A stretch of DNA of 22,143 nucleotides from Christensenella sp. UBA4379 (GCA_002391225.1 DGRV01000097.1:1473-23615), one strand, 5' to 3'; counted from the first letter of the stretch, positions 1 to 8,023 are shown. A program made the numbers and translations. Notes: a model not told the origin generated them from the letters alone.

Positions 1-261
1 GGCCATGGCGGCGGAGTGGGTCATACCGGAGCAGCCGATGGTTTCCACCAGGGCTTCCTGAATGACGCCGTCCTTGACGTTCAGGCTCAGCTTGCACGCG
101 CCCTGCTGGGGAGCGCACCAGCCGATGCCGTGGGTGTAGCCGGAAATGTCCTTGATTTCCTTGGCCTGAATCCATTTTCCCTCTTCGGGAATCGGCGCGG
201 GGCCGTGGTTCGGGCCCTTGGCAACACAGACCATGTCTTCCACTTCTTTGGTGTATTGCAT
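1..261 (-). CDS. NifU/IscU-like iron-sulfur cluster scaffold protein (N-terminal part; runs off the window)
   Basis: An open frame of 87 codons runs from ATG at 261 to the left edge with no stop, so only the N-terminus is present. A GGAGGA ribosome site lies 9 nt upstream of the ATG. The peptide begins MQYTKEVEDMVCVAKGPNHG and ends GCSGMTHSAAMA. Cysteines are at residues 12, 49, 56 and 77. The GCSGMTHSAAMA stretch resembles the cysteine-containing loop of NifU/IscU scaffolds, and I recognise it as the scaffold-like protein of Clostridia often annotated as an iron-sulfur cluster assembly scaffold. Its role would be to hold a nascent Fe-S cluster in the cytoplasm. It follows a terminator at 396-417, so it has its own promoter; the only candidate I see is weak (TTTCAA at 367-372, TACACT at 345-350). 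The family call rests on memory of homologues and on a partial sequence. Confidence 0.68.
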   Translation of the reverse strand, partial: MQYTKEVEDMVCVAKGPNHGPAPIPEEGKWIQAKEIKDISGYTHGIGWCAPQQGACKLSLNVKDGVIQEALVETIGCSGMTHSAAMA

Positions 262-395
262 GTGAGCGGTTCCTCCTGTCTATAAAGATTAGGGTTGTAT
301 CCATGAGGCTGCCGGGGAGGTCAGCCAGAGATGGCGCTGAATAGAGTGTACCATAGGATTTGATTTTTGAAAAGCGGAAAAAATGAAACGGCGAA

Positions 396-417
396 TAAAA
401 AACCGCTTTTTCAGCGG
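396..417 (-). terminator. Intrinsic terminator after the J-domain gene
   Basis: On the minus strand a CCGCT/AGCGG stem (403-407 with 413-417) closes a 5-nt loop and is followed directly by a T run (plus-strand A run 397-402). It begins 6 nt beyond the stop codon of the J-domain gene and separates it from the scaffold gene at 1-261. Confidence 0.82.
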
Positions 418-422
418 CGCGG

Positions 423-956
423 TTACATTTTTTCTCTGGTCCGGGAATGGAACAGGCCGTTGGCCCAGTCGGCGATGCGGTAGGGGAGACGGCGGTGCTT
501 TTTATAATTCTGCGCGGCGTTGAACGCGGCGCGGCGGTATTCCCGGTTGGACGGGTCCATCTGCACGGCGGCGCGGAACGCCTGATGGGCGCTGCCGTAC
601 TGGCGGAGCGCCGTCAGGATCTGCCCTTCCAGATGGAAATATTCGGCGTCCTTCTCCGATGTCCTGGCCAGCTGGCGCAGGGCGGATTCGGGATGGCCGT
701 TTTCATACAGATGCCGGGCGAAGGTTTTCGCCTCGGGCAGGGGGATGTCCTTGAGGGCGGCGGGCCGGCCGTGCACGGCCTTGAGGGCCTCCTCGTAGGC
801 CAGGTTCAGCTCGATGAGCTTCTGCTGGGCCTTCTGCTGCATCCCTTCGTCCGTAAACTGATCCGGATGCCATTGTTTCACCAGGGCGTGGTAGGCGGTT
901 TTGACTGCTTCCAGGTCCGCCGTACTGTTCAGCCCCAGCGTTTCAAAAGCGTTCAG
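423..956 (-). CDS. J-domain protein with C-terminal TPR-like region, probable CTG start
   Basis: The frame encodes an N-terminal J-domain followed by helical TPR-like repeats (about residues 85-150). The HPD motif that stimulates DnaK ATPase sits at residues 30-32 when the start is placed at CTG 956. That start gives NAFETLGLNSTADLEAVKTA, a normal J-domain helix I/II, and has a perfect AAAGGAGG eight bases upstream (965-972). The first conventional start in frame, GTG at 881, would delete helix I and most of helix II and has no ribosome site. No ATG, GTG or TTG occurs in frame between the murA stop and 881. The gene is 72 nt downstream of murA, in the same frame, and is probably cotranscribed with it. 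Predicted role: a small co-chaperone directing DnaK; its client is unknown. Confidence 0.8.
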   Translation of the reverse strand: MNAFETLGLNSTADLEAVKTAYHALVKQWHPDQFTDEGMQQKAQQKLIELNLAYEEALKAVHGRPAALKDIPLPEAKTFARHLYENGHPESALRQLARTSEKDAEYFHLEGQILTALRQYGSAHQAFRAAVQMDPSNREYRRAAFNAAQNYKKHRRLPYRIADWANGLFHSRTREKM

Positions 957-1028
957 ACCGAACGCCTCCTTTCCGTTCCCATGGGGTCTGTTAGCATCAT
1001 GGAAACCGGGACGGGGATCATTCCCGTG

Positions 1029-2291
1029 TTAAACTGGTTCTCTGCGGATGTTCGCGCCCAGGTGGCGCAGCTTGCGCTCGATGTGCTCGTAGCCGCGCTC
1101 GATGAGCCCGGGCTCGTAGATTTCCGTGGTGCCGACGGCCATCAGCCCGGCGATCACCAGCGCGGCGCCGGCCCGAAGGTCGGTCACGGTGACCGGAGCC
1201 CCGTGGAGCTCCTGCACGCCCTCGATCCAGGCGGTCTGCTCGGCGATGCGGACGTGGGCGCCCATGCGCAGCATTTCGTTCAGGTGCTTGAAGCGGGATT
1301 CAAAGATGGTTTCCGTCACCATGCTGTTGCCCTGGGCCTTGCACAAAAGCGCGCTCATGGGCTGCTGCAGGTCGGTGGGGAAGCCGGGGTATTCCTGGGT
1401 CTTGATGTTGACCGCCCGGTGCGGCCCGATGGGGCGGACGCGGATGGCGTCGTCCATGTCGGTCACGCTGACGCCCATTTCCAGGAGCTTGGCGGTCAGA
1501 GCCTCCATGTGGGTGGGGATGCAGCCGTGGATCGTGACGTCGCCCTTGGTGGCGGCGGCGGCGATCATCAGCGTGCCCGTCTCGATCTGGTCCGGGATGA
1601 CGGTGTAGTGGCTTTCATGCAGGTGCGGCGTGCCCTTGATGCGGATGGTGTCCGTGCCCGCGCCCTTGACCGAACCGCCCATGGAGTTCAGGAAGTTGGC
1701 CAGGTCAACGATGTGCGGCTCCTTGGCCGCGTTGCACAGGACGGTCAGCCCCTTGGCCTTGGCGGCGGCCAGCATCACGTTGATGGTGCCGCCCACGGTG
1801 GGCCGGTCAAAGAATACCGTGCTCCCGTGCAGGGTGCCCTTGGCGCGGATCATTCCGCCGCCCTCGTTGACCTCCGCCCCCAGGGCCTCGAAGCCCTTGA
1901 TGTGCTGGTCGAAGGGACGGTTGCCGATGGCGCAGCCGCCGGGATAGCCCACGTTCGCTTCCCCGCAGCGGGAAAGCAGGGCGCCGATCAGGTAATAGGA
2001 GGCGCGCATTTTCTGCGTCAGCTTATAGGGCACCGTGCAGGTGCAGACCCCCCGGGGGTCGATGGTCATCCGTTTGCTGGCGCTGTCATAGGTGACCGTC
2101 GCGCCCAGGCTGCGCAGAATATCGGAAAGCACCCGGACATCCTCAATGTCGGGCAGGTTGTCCAGCACACAGGGCTCATCGCACAGCAGGACGGCGGGGA
2201 TGACGGCGACGGCCGTATTTTTTCCGCCGGATACCGTCGTATCGCCGGTCAGCGGCGTTTCCCCCGTAATCAGCAGCTTGTAATCGTCCAT
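1029..2291 (-). CDS. murA: UDP-N-acetylglucosamine 1-carboxyvinyltransferase (MurA)
   Basis: This cytoplasmic enzyme transfers enolpyruvate from PEP to UDP-GlcNAc, the first committed step of peptidoglycan synthesis. At 420 residues it has the usual family length. SGGKNTA (residues 21-27) carries the conserved Lys24-Asn25 pair. PGGCAIGNRP places the PEP-reactive cysteine at 120, so the enzyme is of the fosfomycin-sensitive Cys type. YPGFPTDLQQP supplies the catalytic Asp307, and DLRAGAALVIAGL (371-383) is the conserved C-terminal substrate loop with Arg373. I chose ATG 2291 because GGAGGG lies just upstream and the product begins like other MurA proteins; an in-frame ATG 39 nt further upstream lacks this. 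It lies 81 nt downstream of cca and has its own extended -10 promoter. Confidence 0.97.
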   Translation of the reverse strand: MDDYKLLITGETPLTGDTTVSGGKNTAVAVIPAVLLCDEPCVLDNLPDIEDVRVLSDILRSLGATVTYDSASKRMTIDPRGVCTCTVPYKLTQKMRASYYLIGALLSRCGEANVGYPGGCAIGNRPFDQHIKGFEALGAEVNEGGGMIRAKGTLHGSTVFFDRPTVGGTINVMLAAAKAKGLTVLCNAAKEPHIVDLANFLNSMGGSVKGAGTDTIRIKGTPHLHESHYTVIPDQIETGTLMIAAAATKGDVTIHGCIPTHMEALTAKLLEMGVSVTDMDDAIRVRPIGPHRAVNIKTQEYPGFPTDLQQPMSALLCKAQGNSMVTETIFESRFKHLNEMLRMGAHVRIAEQTAWIEGVQELHGAPVTVTDLRAGAALVIAGLMAVGTTEIYEPGLIERGYEHIERKLRHLGANIRREPV

Positions 2292-2333
2292 GCGAACCCT
2301 CCGAAGAACAGAATGCGCCAAAAGCGCCACTAC

Positions 2334-2342
2334 ATTATATCA
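2334..2342 (-). promoter_or_regulatory. Extended -10 promoter upstream of murA
   Basis: On the minus strand TGATATAAT (2342-2334) is a perfect -10 with the TG extension, 43 nt before the murA ATG. No good -35 is visible, as expected for an extended -10 promoter. It lies between cca and murA, so murA may be transcribed independently as well as by read-through. Confidence 0.5.
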
Positions 2343-2372
2343 TAAAGCAACGGAAAAAGGAAATACTTTCTG

Positions 2373-3707
2373 TTATGTTTGCTGATTTTCCGGCTTTCCG
2401 ATCTCCCGGAGCAGGGTGTCCCGGTCATTGGGCAGCTTGCCCTTGAGCACCTGCATGAGCGCCCATTCGAGACTCTGGCCCAGTTCCTTTCCCTGCCAGC
2501 CCAGGGCCTTGAGGTCGTCCCCGGTGACGGCCAGGGTGCTGTAGCCGATGCACTCGCCGTTTTTGATCGCCTGGTCCCTTCTCAGCAGCAGGGCGTCCAG
2601 CTTGCCCGCATCCTTGCTGATCCGCTCGGCGTGGGCCAGCATGTCGGCCTTCTGCAGGGCGATCAGGTCGTCGAAGAGCTCCGGACCGACCCGGTAGAGC
2701 ATCAGCGGCACCTGGTCCTCCGTCATCCGCTCGTCGTGCCACAGGACCAGCGTCGTGATGTCGCGGATCATCTGGTTGGACATTTTGAGGGATTTGCAGA
2801 CGCTTTCCGCCAGACGGGCCCCCTCCTGCTGATGGCCGGGGTAATGGTCAAAGCCCTTGCGGTCCCGGTGGCGGGTCAGGGGCTTGGCGCAGTCGTGCAG
2901 CAGGGCCGCCCAGCACAGCAGGGGGGTGCGGGGCGTTACCTCGTCCAGCACGTGGAGGGTGTGCTCCCAGACGTCGTAAATATGATAGACGCTCTTCTGA
3001 GGGCAGTGATACAGCGGGAACAGCTCCGGGATCACGGCGAACACCACGTCCGGGAAGGCGGACAGGACTTCCATGGCGTGCGCGCCGGTCAGCGTGCCGG
3101 TGAGCTCGGTGTGGATCCGCTCGCGGCTGATCTGCCGCAGCCCCTCCGCCTGGGCGTGCATGGCCCGGGCCGTTTCCTCTTCAATGGCGAAGCCCAGCCG
3201 GGATGCAAAGCGCATCCCGCGCAGGATCCGCAGGGAGTCTTCCGAAAACCGCTCGGCCGGGTCGCCCACGCAGCGGATGACGCCCTTTTCCAGGTCCTCC
3301 CGGCCGCCGAACAGGTCCGTCAGCCCTTCCTCCGGGCTCCAGGCCATGGCGTTGACGGTGAAGTCCCGCCGGGACAGGTCCTCCGAAAGGGAGGCTGTAA
3401 AGGAAACGACGTCCGGGTGGCGTCCGTCCCGGTAGCCGCTCTCAGTGCGGAAGGAGGTGATTTCCACCGCCGTGTGGTCGATGACGGGGGTGATGGTGCC
3501 GTGCTTTTCCCCGTCTAAAATCAGCGGCCAGGCGGCAAAAATTTCCTTCAGCTTTTCCGGCGGCGCGCCGGCGGCGATGTCATGGTCGTGCGGCGGCACG
3601 CCCATCAGTTCGTCCCGCACACAGCCGCCCACCAGGACGGCCTGCACACCGGCCTGCTTTAAAGTTGTCAGCGCCGTCTGAACGGCGGAAGGGAGAAAAT
3701 CGAACAT
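2373..3707 (-). CDS. cca: CCA tRNA nucleotidyltransferase (class II, with HD domain)
   Basis: This enzyme builds or repairs the 3' CCA end of tRNAs from CTP and ATP without a nucleic-acid template. The 444-residue product has the class II order: GGCVRDELMG (27-36) followed by the metal-binding DHD (Asp41 and Asp43), SRRDFTVNAMA (112-122), a SEDSLRILRGMRFASRLGF block (about 155-173) and the nucleotide-selecting SRERIHTEL (194-202). An HD phosphohydrolase-type domain follows, with LLHDCAKP around His271-Asp272 and later histidines typical of that fold. The ATG at 3707 has GGAG seven bases upstream. A related poly(A) polymerase cannot be fully excluded, but a single such gene in a Firmicute is normally CCA-adding. 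Upstream lies a repeat element rather than a clear promoter; a TATAAA overlaps the repeat unit at 3752-3758. Confidence 0.93.
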   Translation of the reverse strand: MFDFLPSAVQTALTTLKQAGVQAVLVGGCVRDELMGVPPHDHDIAAGAPPEKLKEIFAAWPLILDGEKHGTITPVIDHTAVEITSFRTESGYRDGRHPDVVSFTASLSEDLSRRDFTVNAMAWSPEEGLTDLFGGREDLEKGVIRCVGDPAERFSEDSLRILRGMRFASRLGFAIEEETARAMHAQAEGLRQISRERIHTELTGTLTGAHAMEVLSAFPDVVFAVIPELFPLYHCPQKSVYHIYDVWEHTLHVLDEVTPRTPLLCWAALLHDCAKPLTRHRDRKGFDHYPGHQQEGARLAESVCKSLKMSNQMIRDITTLVLWHDERMTEDQVPLMLYRVGPELFDDLIALQKADMLAHAERISKDAGKLDALLLRRDQAIKNGECIGYSTLAVTGDDLKALGWQGKELGQSLEWALMQVLKGKLPNDRDTLLREIGKPENQQT

Positions 3708-3723
3708 CGAAGAACTCCGTAAA

Positions 3724-3887
3724 ATGGAAGTAGGAAGTAGGAGGTAGGAGGTTTATAGTGTGAGAAGGTAAAAGGCAGCAGGCAGTAGGTAGCAGCGGTT
3801 ATGCTTTCGCGATGCTTTCTACCTTAGCGAGCATCAGCGAGCGCTACCTCCTACCTGCGAGCGCAGTGAGCGAACTACCTCCTACCT
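3724..3887 (+). repeat. Intergenic heptamer-phased repeat with inverted right arm
   Basis: From 3724 the sequence reads as ten consecutive 7-nt units: ATGGAAG, TAGGAAG, TAGGAGG, TAGGAGG, TTTATAG, TGTGAGA, AGGTAAA, AGGCAGC, AGGCAGT, AGGTAGC (to 3793). The opposite polarity returns as CTACCTCCTACCT twice, at 3844-3856 and 3875-3887. Between the arms is GATGCT...AGCATC, a small hairpin. The whole unit fills most of the 278-bp space between the cca start and the reductase terminator and contains no credible gene. Confidence 0.75.
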
Positions 3888-3936
3888 CATTCCAATCAAT
3901 CTTACCCAAGCGTCACTTCTTTGTCAAGACGTCAGT

Positions 3937-3974
3937 AAAACGCCCTCCGGCTCCTGCGAACCGGAAGGCGTTTT
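3937..3974 (-). terminator. Intrinsic terminator after the flavoprotein reductase
   Basis: A 14-bp stem with a single G-U wobble (AAAACGCC-TCCGG type arms at 3937-3950 and 3961-3974) encloses a 10-nt loop. Reading on the minus strand, the 3' arm ends in TTTT. It starts 12 nt beyond the reductase stop codon. The A and T ends on both sides mean it could also work on the plus strand. Confidence 0.85.
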
Positions 3975-3985
3975 GGTGAAGGGAA

Positions 3986-5728
3986 TTATTTGACGTATTC
4001 GATGGCGCTCTGTGCGGCGATGCGGCCGAAGATGACGATGTCAGCTACGGCGTTGCCGCCCAGGCGGTTGCCGCCGTGTACGCCGCCGGTCACTTCACCG
4101 GCTGCGAACAGGCCGGGGATCGGCTTGCCTTCGGTGTTGATCACCTGGGCTGCCACGTCGATCTTGACGCCGCCCATCGTGTGATGGATACCGGGGGCGA
4201 TCTTGATGGCGTAGTAGGGCGGGGTGGTCAGGTCGGCGTTCATGCCGGTGGTGCGGCCGAACTCAGTATCCCGCTGGTTCTTGACGATCTCGTTCCAATC
4301 GGCCAGGGTTTTCGCTAAGGTGGCGGGGTCGATGCCCAGCTGCTCGGCCAGGCCTTCGATGGTGTCCGCCTGCTTGGTCAGGTCGGCCTTGACGTATTTT
4401 TCAATGGCCTTCAGATGATCGCGCAGGTTCTGGTCAAAGAGGATGTAGGCATACTGGCCTTCCTGGGCGAGCTCGGCGGCGGAAACCGCGTCGCGGGTGA
4501 GCAGCTCGTTGGTGAAGCGGACGCCTGCCTGGTTGACCAGGATGGCGCCGTCGCCGCGGACGGACTCGGTGATCAGCATGGAGGTGGTCTGTTCCACGGT
4601 GGGGTGGAGCTGGATTTCACCGATGTCCACCAGATCGGCGCCGAGGGCCTGGGCCATCACGATGCCGTCGCCGGTTGCACCGGGGGCGTTGGTGGTCACG
4701 GTGCCTTTGAGGTCCGGGCGGTACTGGGTGTACATGTCTTCATTGGCGCCGAATCCGCCGCTGGCCAGGATGACGGCCTTGCAGCTGAAGGTGTAGAAGG
4801 CGTCGGGGCCTTCGGCCTTCACGCCGCAGATCTTGCCTTCCGTATCCGCGAGCAGTTCTGTGGCCTTGGTGTTCAGCATCACGGGAACGCCCAGCTCAGC
4901 CAGCTTGGCGGAGAAGCGGTCCACCAGGTAGTTGCCCACGCCGGAGCCGTCCGCCGGGGCATGGATGCGGTTGACGGAAGCGCCGCCGGAGAAGGAGATC
5001 TTCGGCAGGTCCGCGCCGATGCTGTCCAGCCATTCGATGGCTTCGGCAGAGCTGTTGGCCAGGGTTGCGACCAGCAGGGGATCGTTCTTGGCGTGGCCGC
5101 CCTTCATGGTATCGGCGGCGAAGAGGGCCTTGCTGTCTTCAATGCCCTGTTCTTTCTGGTAGTGGGTTTCCGCGGCGTTCATGCCGCCGGTGGCCTTGGT
5201 GGTGTTGCCGCCCACGTAAGGCATCTTTTCCAGGATGACGAAGTTCATCCCGGCCTGGTGCGCCATGATGGCCGCCGCCATGCCCGCACCGCCGGCGCCG
5301 ATGATGACGATATCGGTTTCGACGGTCTTTTCTTCCTTGGGGGCTTCCTCACTGCCCAGATCCTTGCGGTTGGCGTCCAGGGCGGCGATGTCCGCGCCGG
5401 CTGCTACCAGGGCTTCGGTAGCGGCTTTGACGATGGCGGCACTGGTTACAGTCGCGCCGGTCAGTCCGTCCACGTTGGGGGTCTGGGCCTTCAGGATGGC
5501 TTCCTTCATCATGTCCGCCGCAGCGCCGCCCAGGGCAGGGGTTTCGCCTTCGGCGTTGATCTGAATGTCGGTGATCTCGGTTTCGCTGACGGTGACCGTC
5601 ACTTTGACCGGAACAAACAGGCCCTGGGCTTCCGCTTCATAGGTGCCGGGGGTGAAGATTCCTTCGGCCAGAGCGGACATGCCGCAGAGCATGGTCAGAG
5701 CGACCAGGATACAGAGCAGCTTCTTCAT
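3986..5728 (-). CDS. Exported FMN-binding flavocytochrome-type fumarate reductase flavoprotein
   Basis: The 580-residue product starts with a signal peptide (MKKLLCILVALTMLCGMSALA, likely cut after Ala21), followed by an FMN-binding domain. Its DGLTGATVTS motif (87-96) puts Thr93 at the site normally flavinylated by ApbE. A Rossmann FAD motif GAGGAG (144-149) opens the FAD/succinate-dehydrogenase fold. All active-site residues known from Shewanella FccA align with the same spacing: His375, Thr387-Glu388, Arg391, the proton donor Arg412, His515 and Arg555. This favours fumarate or a close dicarboxylate over urocanate. It would be an extracytoplasmic terminal electron acceptor enzyme in anaerobic respiration. 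There are no haem CxxCH motifs, so electrons must arrive through the FMN. The ATG at 5728 has AAAGGAGG six bases upstream. No apbE or membrane electron donor lies in the window. Confidence 0.88.
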   Translation of the reverse strand: MKKLLCILVALTMLCGMSALAEGIFTPGTYEAEAQGLFVPVKVTVTVSETEITDIQINAEGETPALGGAAADMMKEAILKAQTPNVDGLTGATVTSAAIVKAATEALVAAGADIAALDANRKDLGSEEAPKEEKTVETDIVIIGAGGAGMAAAIMAHQAGMNFVILEKMPYVGGNTTKATGGMNAAETHYQKEQGIEDSKALFAADTMKGGHAKNDPLLVATLANSSAEAIEWLDSIGADLPKISFSGGASVNRIHAPADGSGVGNYLVDRFSAKLAELGVPVMLNTKATELLADTEGKICGVKAEGPDAFYTFSCKAVILASGGFGANEDMYTQYRPDLKGTVTTNAPGATGDGIVMAQALGADLVDIGEIQLHPTVEQTTSMLITESVRGDGAILVNQAGVRFTNELLTRDAVSAAELAQEGQYAYILFDQNLRDHLKAIEKYVKADLTKQADTIEGLAEQLGIDPATLAKTLADWNEIVKNQRDTEFGRTTGMNADLTTPPYYAIKIAPGIHHTMGGVKIDVAAQVINTEGKPIPGLFAAGEVTGGVHGGNRLGGNAVADIVIFGRIAAQSAIEYVK

Positions 5729-5778
5729 GTGTTTTCCTCCTTTGTTTCGGCAGACGGGTATCATTGTCTGATTAATTC

Positions 5779-5807
5779 ATTATAACAGAATGCCGGCTGT
5801 CCGGCAA
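5779..5807 (-). promoter_or_regulatory. Promoter of the flavoprotein reductase
   Basis: On the minus strand TTGCCG (5807-5802) and a perfect TATAAT (5784-5779) are separated by 17 nt. The -10 lies 50 nt upstream of the ATG at 5728. This makes the reductase a single-gene unit between this promoter and the terminator at 3937-3974. Confidence 0.8.
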
Positions 5808-5854
5808 TCACTGCCCAAAGACCATTTTCTCCATGAACTGTGAACAAATATCAC

Positions 5855-5883
5855 AAAAAGCCGCATCCCGGTCGGGACGCGGC
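5855..5883 (-). terminator. Intrinsic terminator downstream of hpf
   Basis: An 11-bp stem with one mismatch (GCCGC-TCCCG against CGGGA-GCGGC, 5860-5870 with 5873-5883) is followed on the minus strand by TTTTT. It lies 133 nt beyond the hpf stop; the hpf transcript first crosses the palindrome-bearing repeat at 5936-5997 in antisense orientation. Confidence 0.75.
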
Positions 5884-5935
5884 GATAACCGCCTGCGGCG
5901 GAATATGTTATATAAGCGGGTACTTCATCGGCCTC

Positions 5936-5997
5936 TTCCAGGGCCTGCCGGCCCGTTCTTCGGTGAAAACAGCACACTGTGCTGTTTTCCGGGCCCT
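5936..5997 (+). repeat. Palindrome-bearing intergenic element, copy A
   Basis: A 30-nt frame (TTCCAGGGCCTGCCGGCCCG then TTCTTCGGTG) is followed by a 23-bp perfect palindrome at 5966-5988 (AAAACAGCACA, C, TGTGCTGTTTT) and then CCGGGCCCT. The same frame recurs at 14257-14318 with two C/T changes and an entirely different but equally perfect 23-bp palindrome. AGGGCC (5940-5945) can pair with GGCCCT (5992-5997), enclosing the hairpin. A CCCTCCTACCT fragment follows at 6003-6013, next to the hpf stop. Confidence 0.8.
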
Positions 5998-6015
5998 CAG
6001 AACCCTCCTACCTGA

Positions 6016-6558
6016 TTAGGCTTCCGGCTCCAGCAAACCGAGGTTGCCTTCCTTGCGCAGGTAGAGGATGTTGGTGCGGCCGGTCTCGATGTTGACGAAG
6101 GCAAAGAAGCTGTGGCCCAGCAGTTCCATCTGCAGGGCGGCGTCTTCCACCGACATCGGGCGGACCGGGAAGGTCTTGCGGCGGACGACCTCGCGCTCTC
6201 CCTCGCCGTATACGGCGGGATCCTCGATGTACTCGGGCTCGGTGTCCGTGTAGGCGCCCTCGCGCATCTTCTTTTCCAGCCTCGTGCGGTGGCGGCGGAT
6301 CTGCCGTTCGATTTTGGCCAGGGCGCTGTCGATGCTCATGAAGAGGTTGTCCTGGTTGGCGGATTCTGCGCGCAGGGTGACGTTGCCTTCCAGCGGGACG
6401 GTGATCTCGCAGATGCGGCGGTCTCCCTCCTTGCGCAGGCGCACGATCATTTCCGTATCCGGTTTCAGATACTTCTCCATCGTGGCCGTCTTGCGGGTGA
6501 TCCGGTTGGTGATGCCGGGCGTTACCACCATGTTCTTCGCGGTGATCGTAGTCTTCAT
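6016..6558 (-). CDS. hpf: Ribosome hibernation promoting factor, long form
   Basis: The 180-residue protein has the two parts of long-form HPF: an N-terminal S30AE/YfiA domain (about 1-105) that occupies the mRNA and tRNA channel of the 30S subunit, and a C-terminal dimerisation domain (about 125-178, from FPVRPMSVEDAALQMELLGH to NILYLRKEGNLGLLEPE) that joins two ribosomes into inactive 100S particles. A charged linker lies between them. ATG 6558 is chosen because GGAGGAG stands 9 nt upstream and the product then begins MKTTITAKNM, as in the family; the frame is open further upstream but without family similarity. It is a single-gene unit ending at the terminator at 5855-5883. The roughly 230-bp leader region is AT-rich, and I could not pick a confident promoter in it. 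Confidence 0.95.
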   Translation of the reverse strand: MKTTITAKNMVVTPGITNRITRKTATMEKYLKPDTEMIVRLRKEGDRRICEITVPLEGNVTLRAESANQDNLFMSIDSALAKIERQIRRHRTRLEKKMREGAYTDTEPEYIEDPAVYGEGEREVVRRKTFPVRPMSVEDAALQMELLGHSFFAFVNIETGRTNILYLRKEGNLGLLEPEA

Positions 6559-6791
6559 ACTGAAACGCTCCTCCGGGGCCGGGATTGGGACGGCTGTCAA
6601 CGATTCGGTTTTTTCAGCCGCTCCGTTGGCCTCATTTTTGCTTATTCGACATCTTTTATGGTTTTCCTGCCGGGTCAGAGAAAAATATGTGATTTTCGGA
6701 AAAATTTTTGCCGGATCCATCGAAAAACGCTTTTGGCCGTCATCCCTTTACAGGAATCGAGTGCGTTCCGGGCAATTTTACAGCAGCCGAC

Positions 6792-6836
6792 AAAATACCC
6801 TGCGGCACAGAGGAGAAAACCCGCTGTGCCGCAGGG
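6792..6836 (-). terminator. Intrinsic terminator after cysK
   Basis: A perfect 13-bp stem (CCCTGCGGCACAG at 6798-6810 with its complement at 6824-6836) is followed on the minus strand by TATTTTG. It starts 18 nt past the cysK stop codon. Confidence 0.85.
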
Positions 6837-6854
6837 CGTTGTCTATTCTGACTG

Positions 6855-7787
<933 letters not shown>

Positions 7788-7845
7788 GGGTGAATCCTCC
7801 CTCGCAGTTTTCATAGTCAATAACACACCAACCCGATATGTTATG

Positions 7846-7860
7846 GGGATATTATATCCC
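7846..7860. promoter_or_regulatory. Perfect 15-bp palindrome over the cysK -10 box (putative operator)
   Basis: GGGATAT-T-ATATCCC is a perfect inverted repeat with 7-bp arms. It contains the whole -10 hexamer of cysK, so a dimeric protein bound here would block RNA polymerase. It matches no operator I can name with confidence, including CymR. Confidence 0.55.
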
Positions 7861-7879
7861 GGACGCAGCCCTCTGTCAA
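7851..7879 (-). promoter_or_regulatory. Consensus promoter of cysK
   Basis: On the minus strand a perfect TTGACA (7879-7874) and a perfect TATAAT (7856-7851) are 17 nt apart, giving a 5' leader of roughly 55-60 nt before the ATG at 7787. A promoter this strong usually needs a repressor, which fits the palindrome over its -10. Confidence 0.9.
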
Positions 7880-7994
7880 CGGTGTGCGGGGCGGCGTCCG
7901 ATGTTTTTTTGCTGTATTTCCGGGTGGGCATATGGTTTTTATCTCAAATTGTCCCAGATTTGTCTTACCATTTGCGGCGGGCGGGATAAAAAGA

Positions 7995-8023
7995 TTGCCA
8001 TTCTTCCAATTATACGGTACAAT
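7995..8023 (+). promoter_or_regulatory. Promoter of the ligase-ACP-AOS operon
   Basis: TTGCCA (7995-8000) and TACAAT (8018-8023) are separated by 17 nt. The ATG follows 53 nt downstream, with AAAGGA as ribosome site at 8070-8075 region of the leader. The cysK palindrome is not repeated here, so the two divergent units appear to be regulated separately. Confidence 0.7.

Noticed and set aside
16..285. Plus-strand 89-codon open frame at the left edge
   Set aside because: The minus strand here encodes a recognisable scaffold-protein N-terminus with GGAGGA and ATG 261; the plus frame has no similar support.
447..2345. Plus-strand 632-codon open frame across the J-domain gene and murA
   Set aside because: Antisense to two recognised genes, with repetitive low-complexity translation (Gly, Ala, His, Asp rich) and no ribosome site at a sensible start.
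4415..5785. Plus-strand 456-codon open frame opposite the reductase
   Set aside because: Glycine-rich antisense shadow. The minus-strand frame has signal peptide, FMN and FAD motifs, promoter and terminator.
5780..5977. Small minus-strand open frame of 65 codons between the reductase and hpf
   Set aside because: It overlaps the repeat element, the hpf terminator and the reductase promoter, and no ribosome site was found.
6575..6610. TTGACA on the minus strand near 6600 as hpf -35
   Set aside because: A -10 at the right distance would fall on the ribosome site and no TATAAT-like sequence is there.
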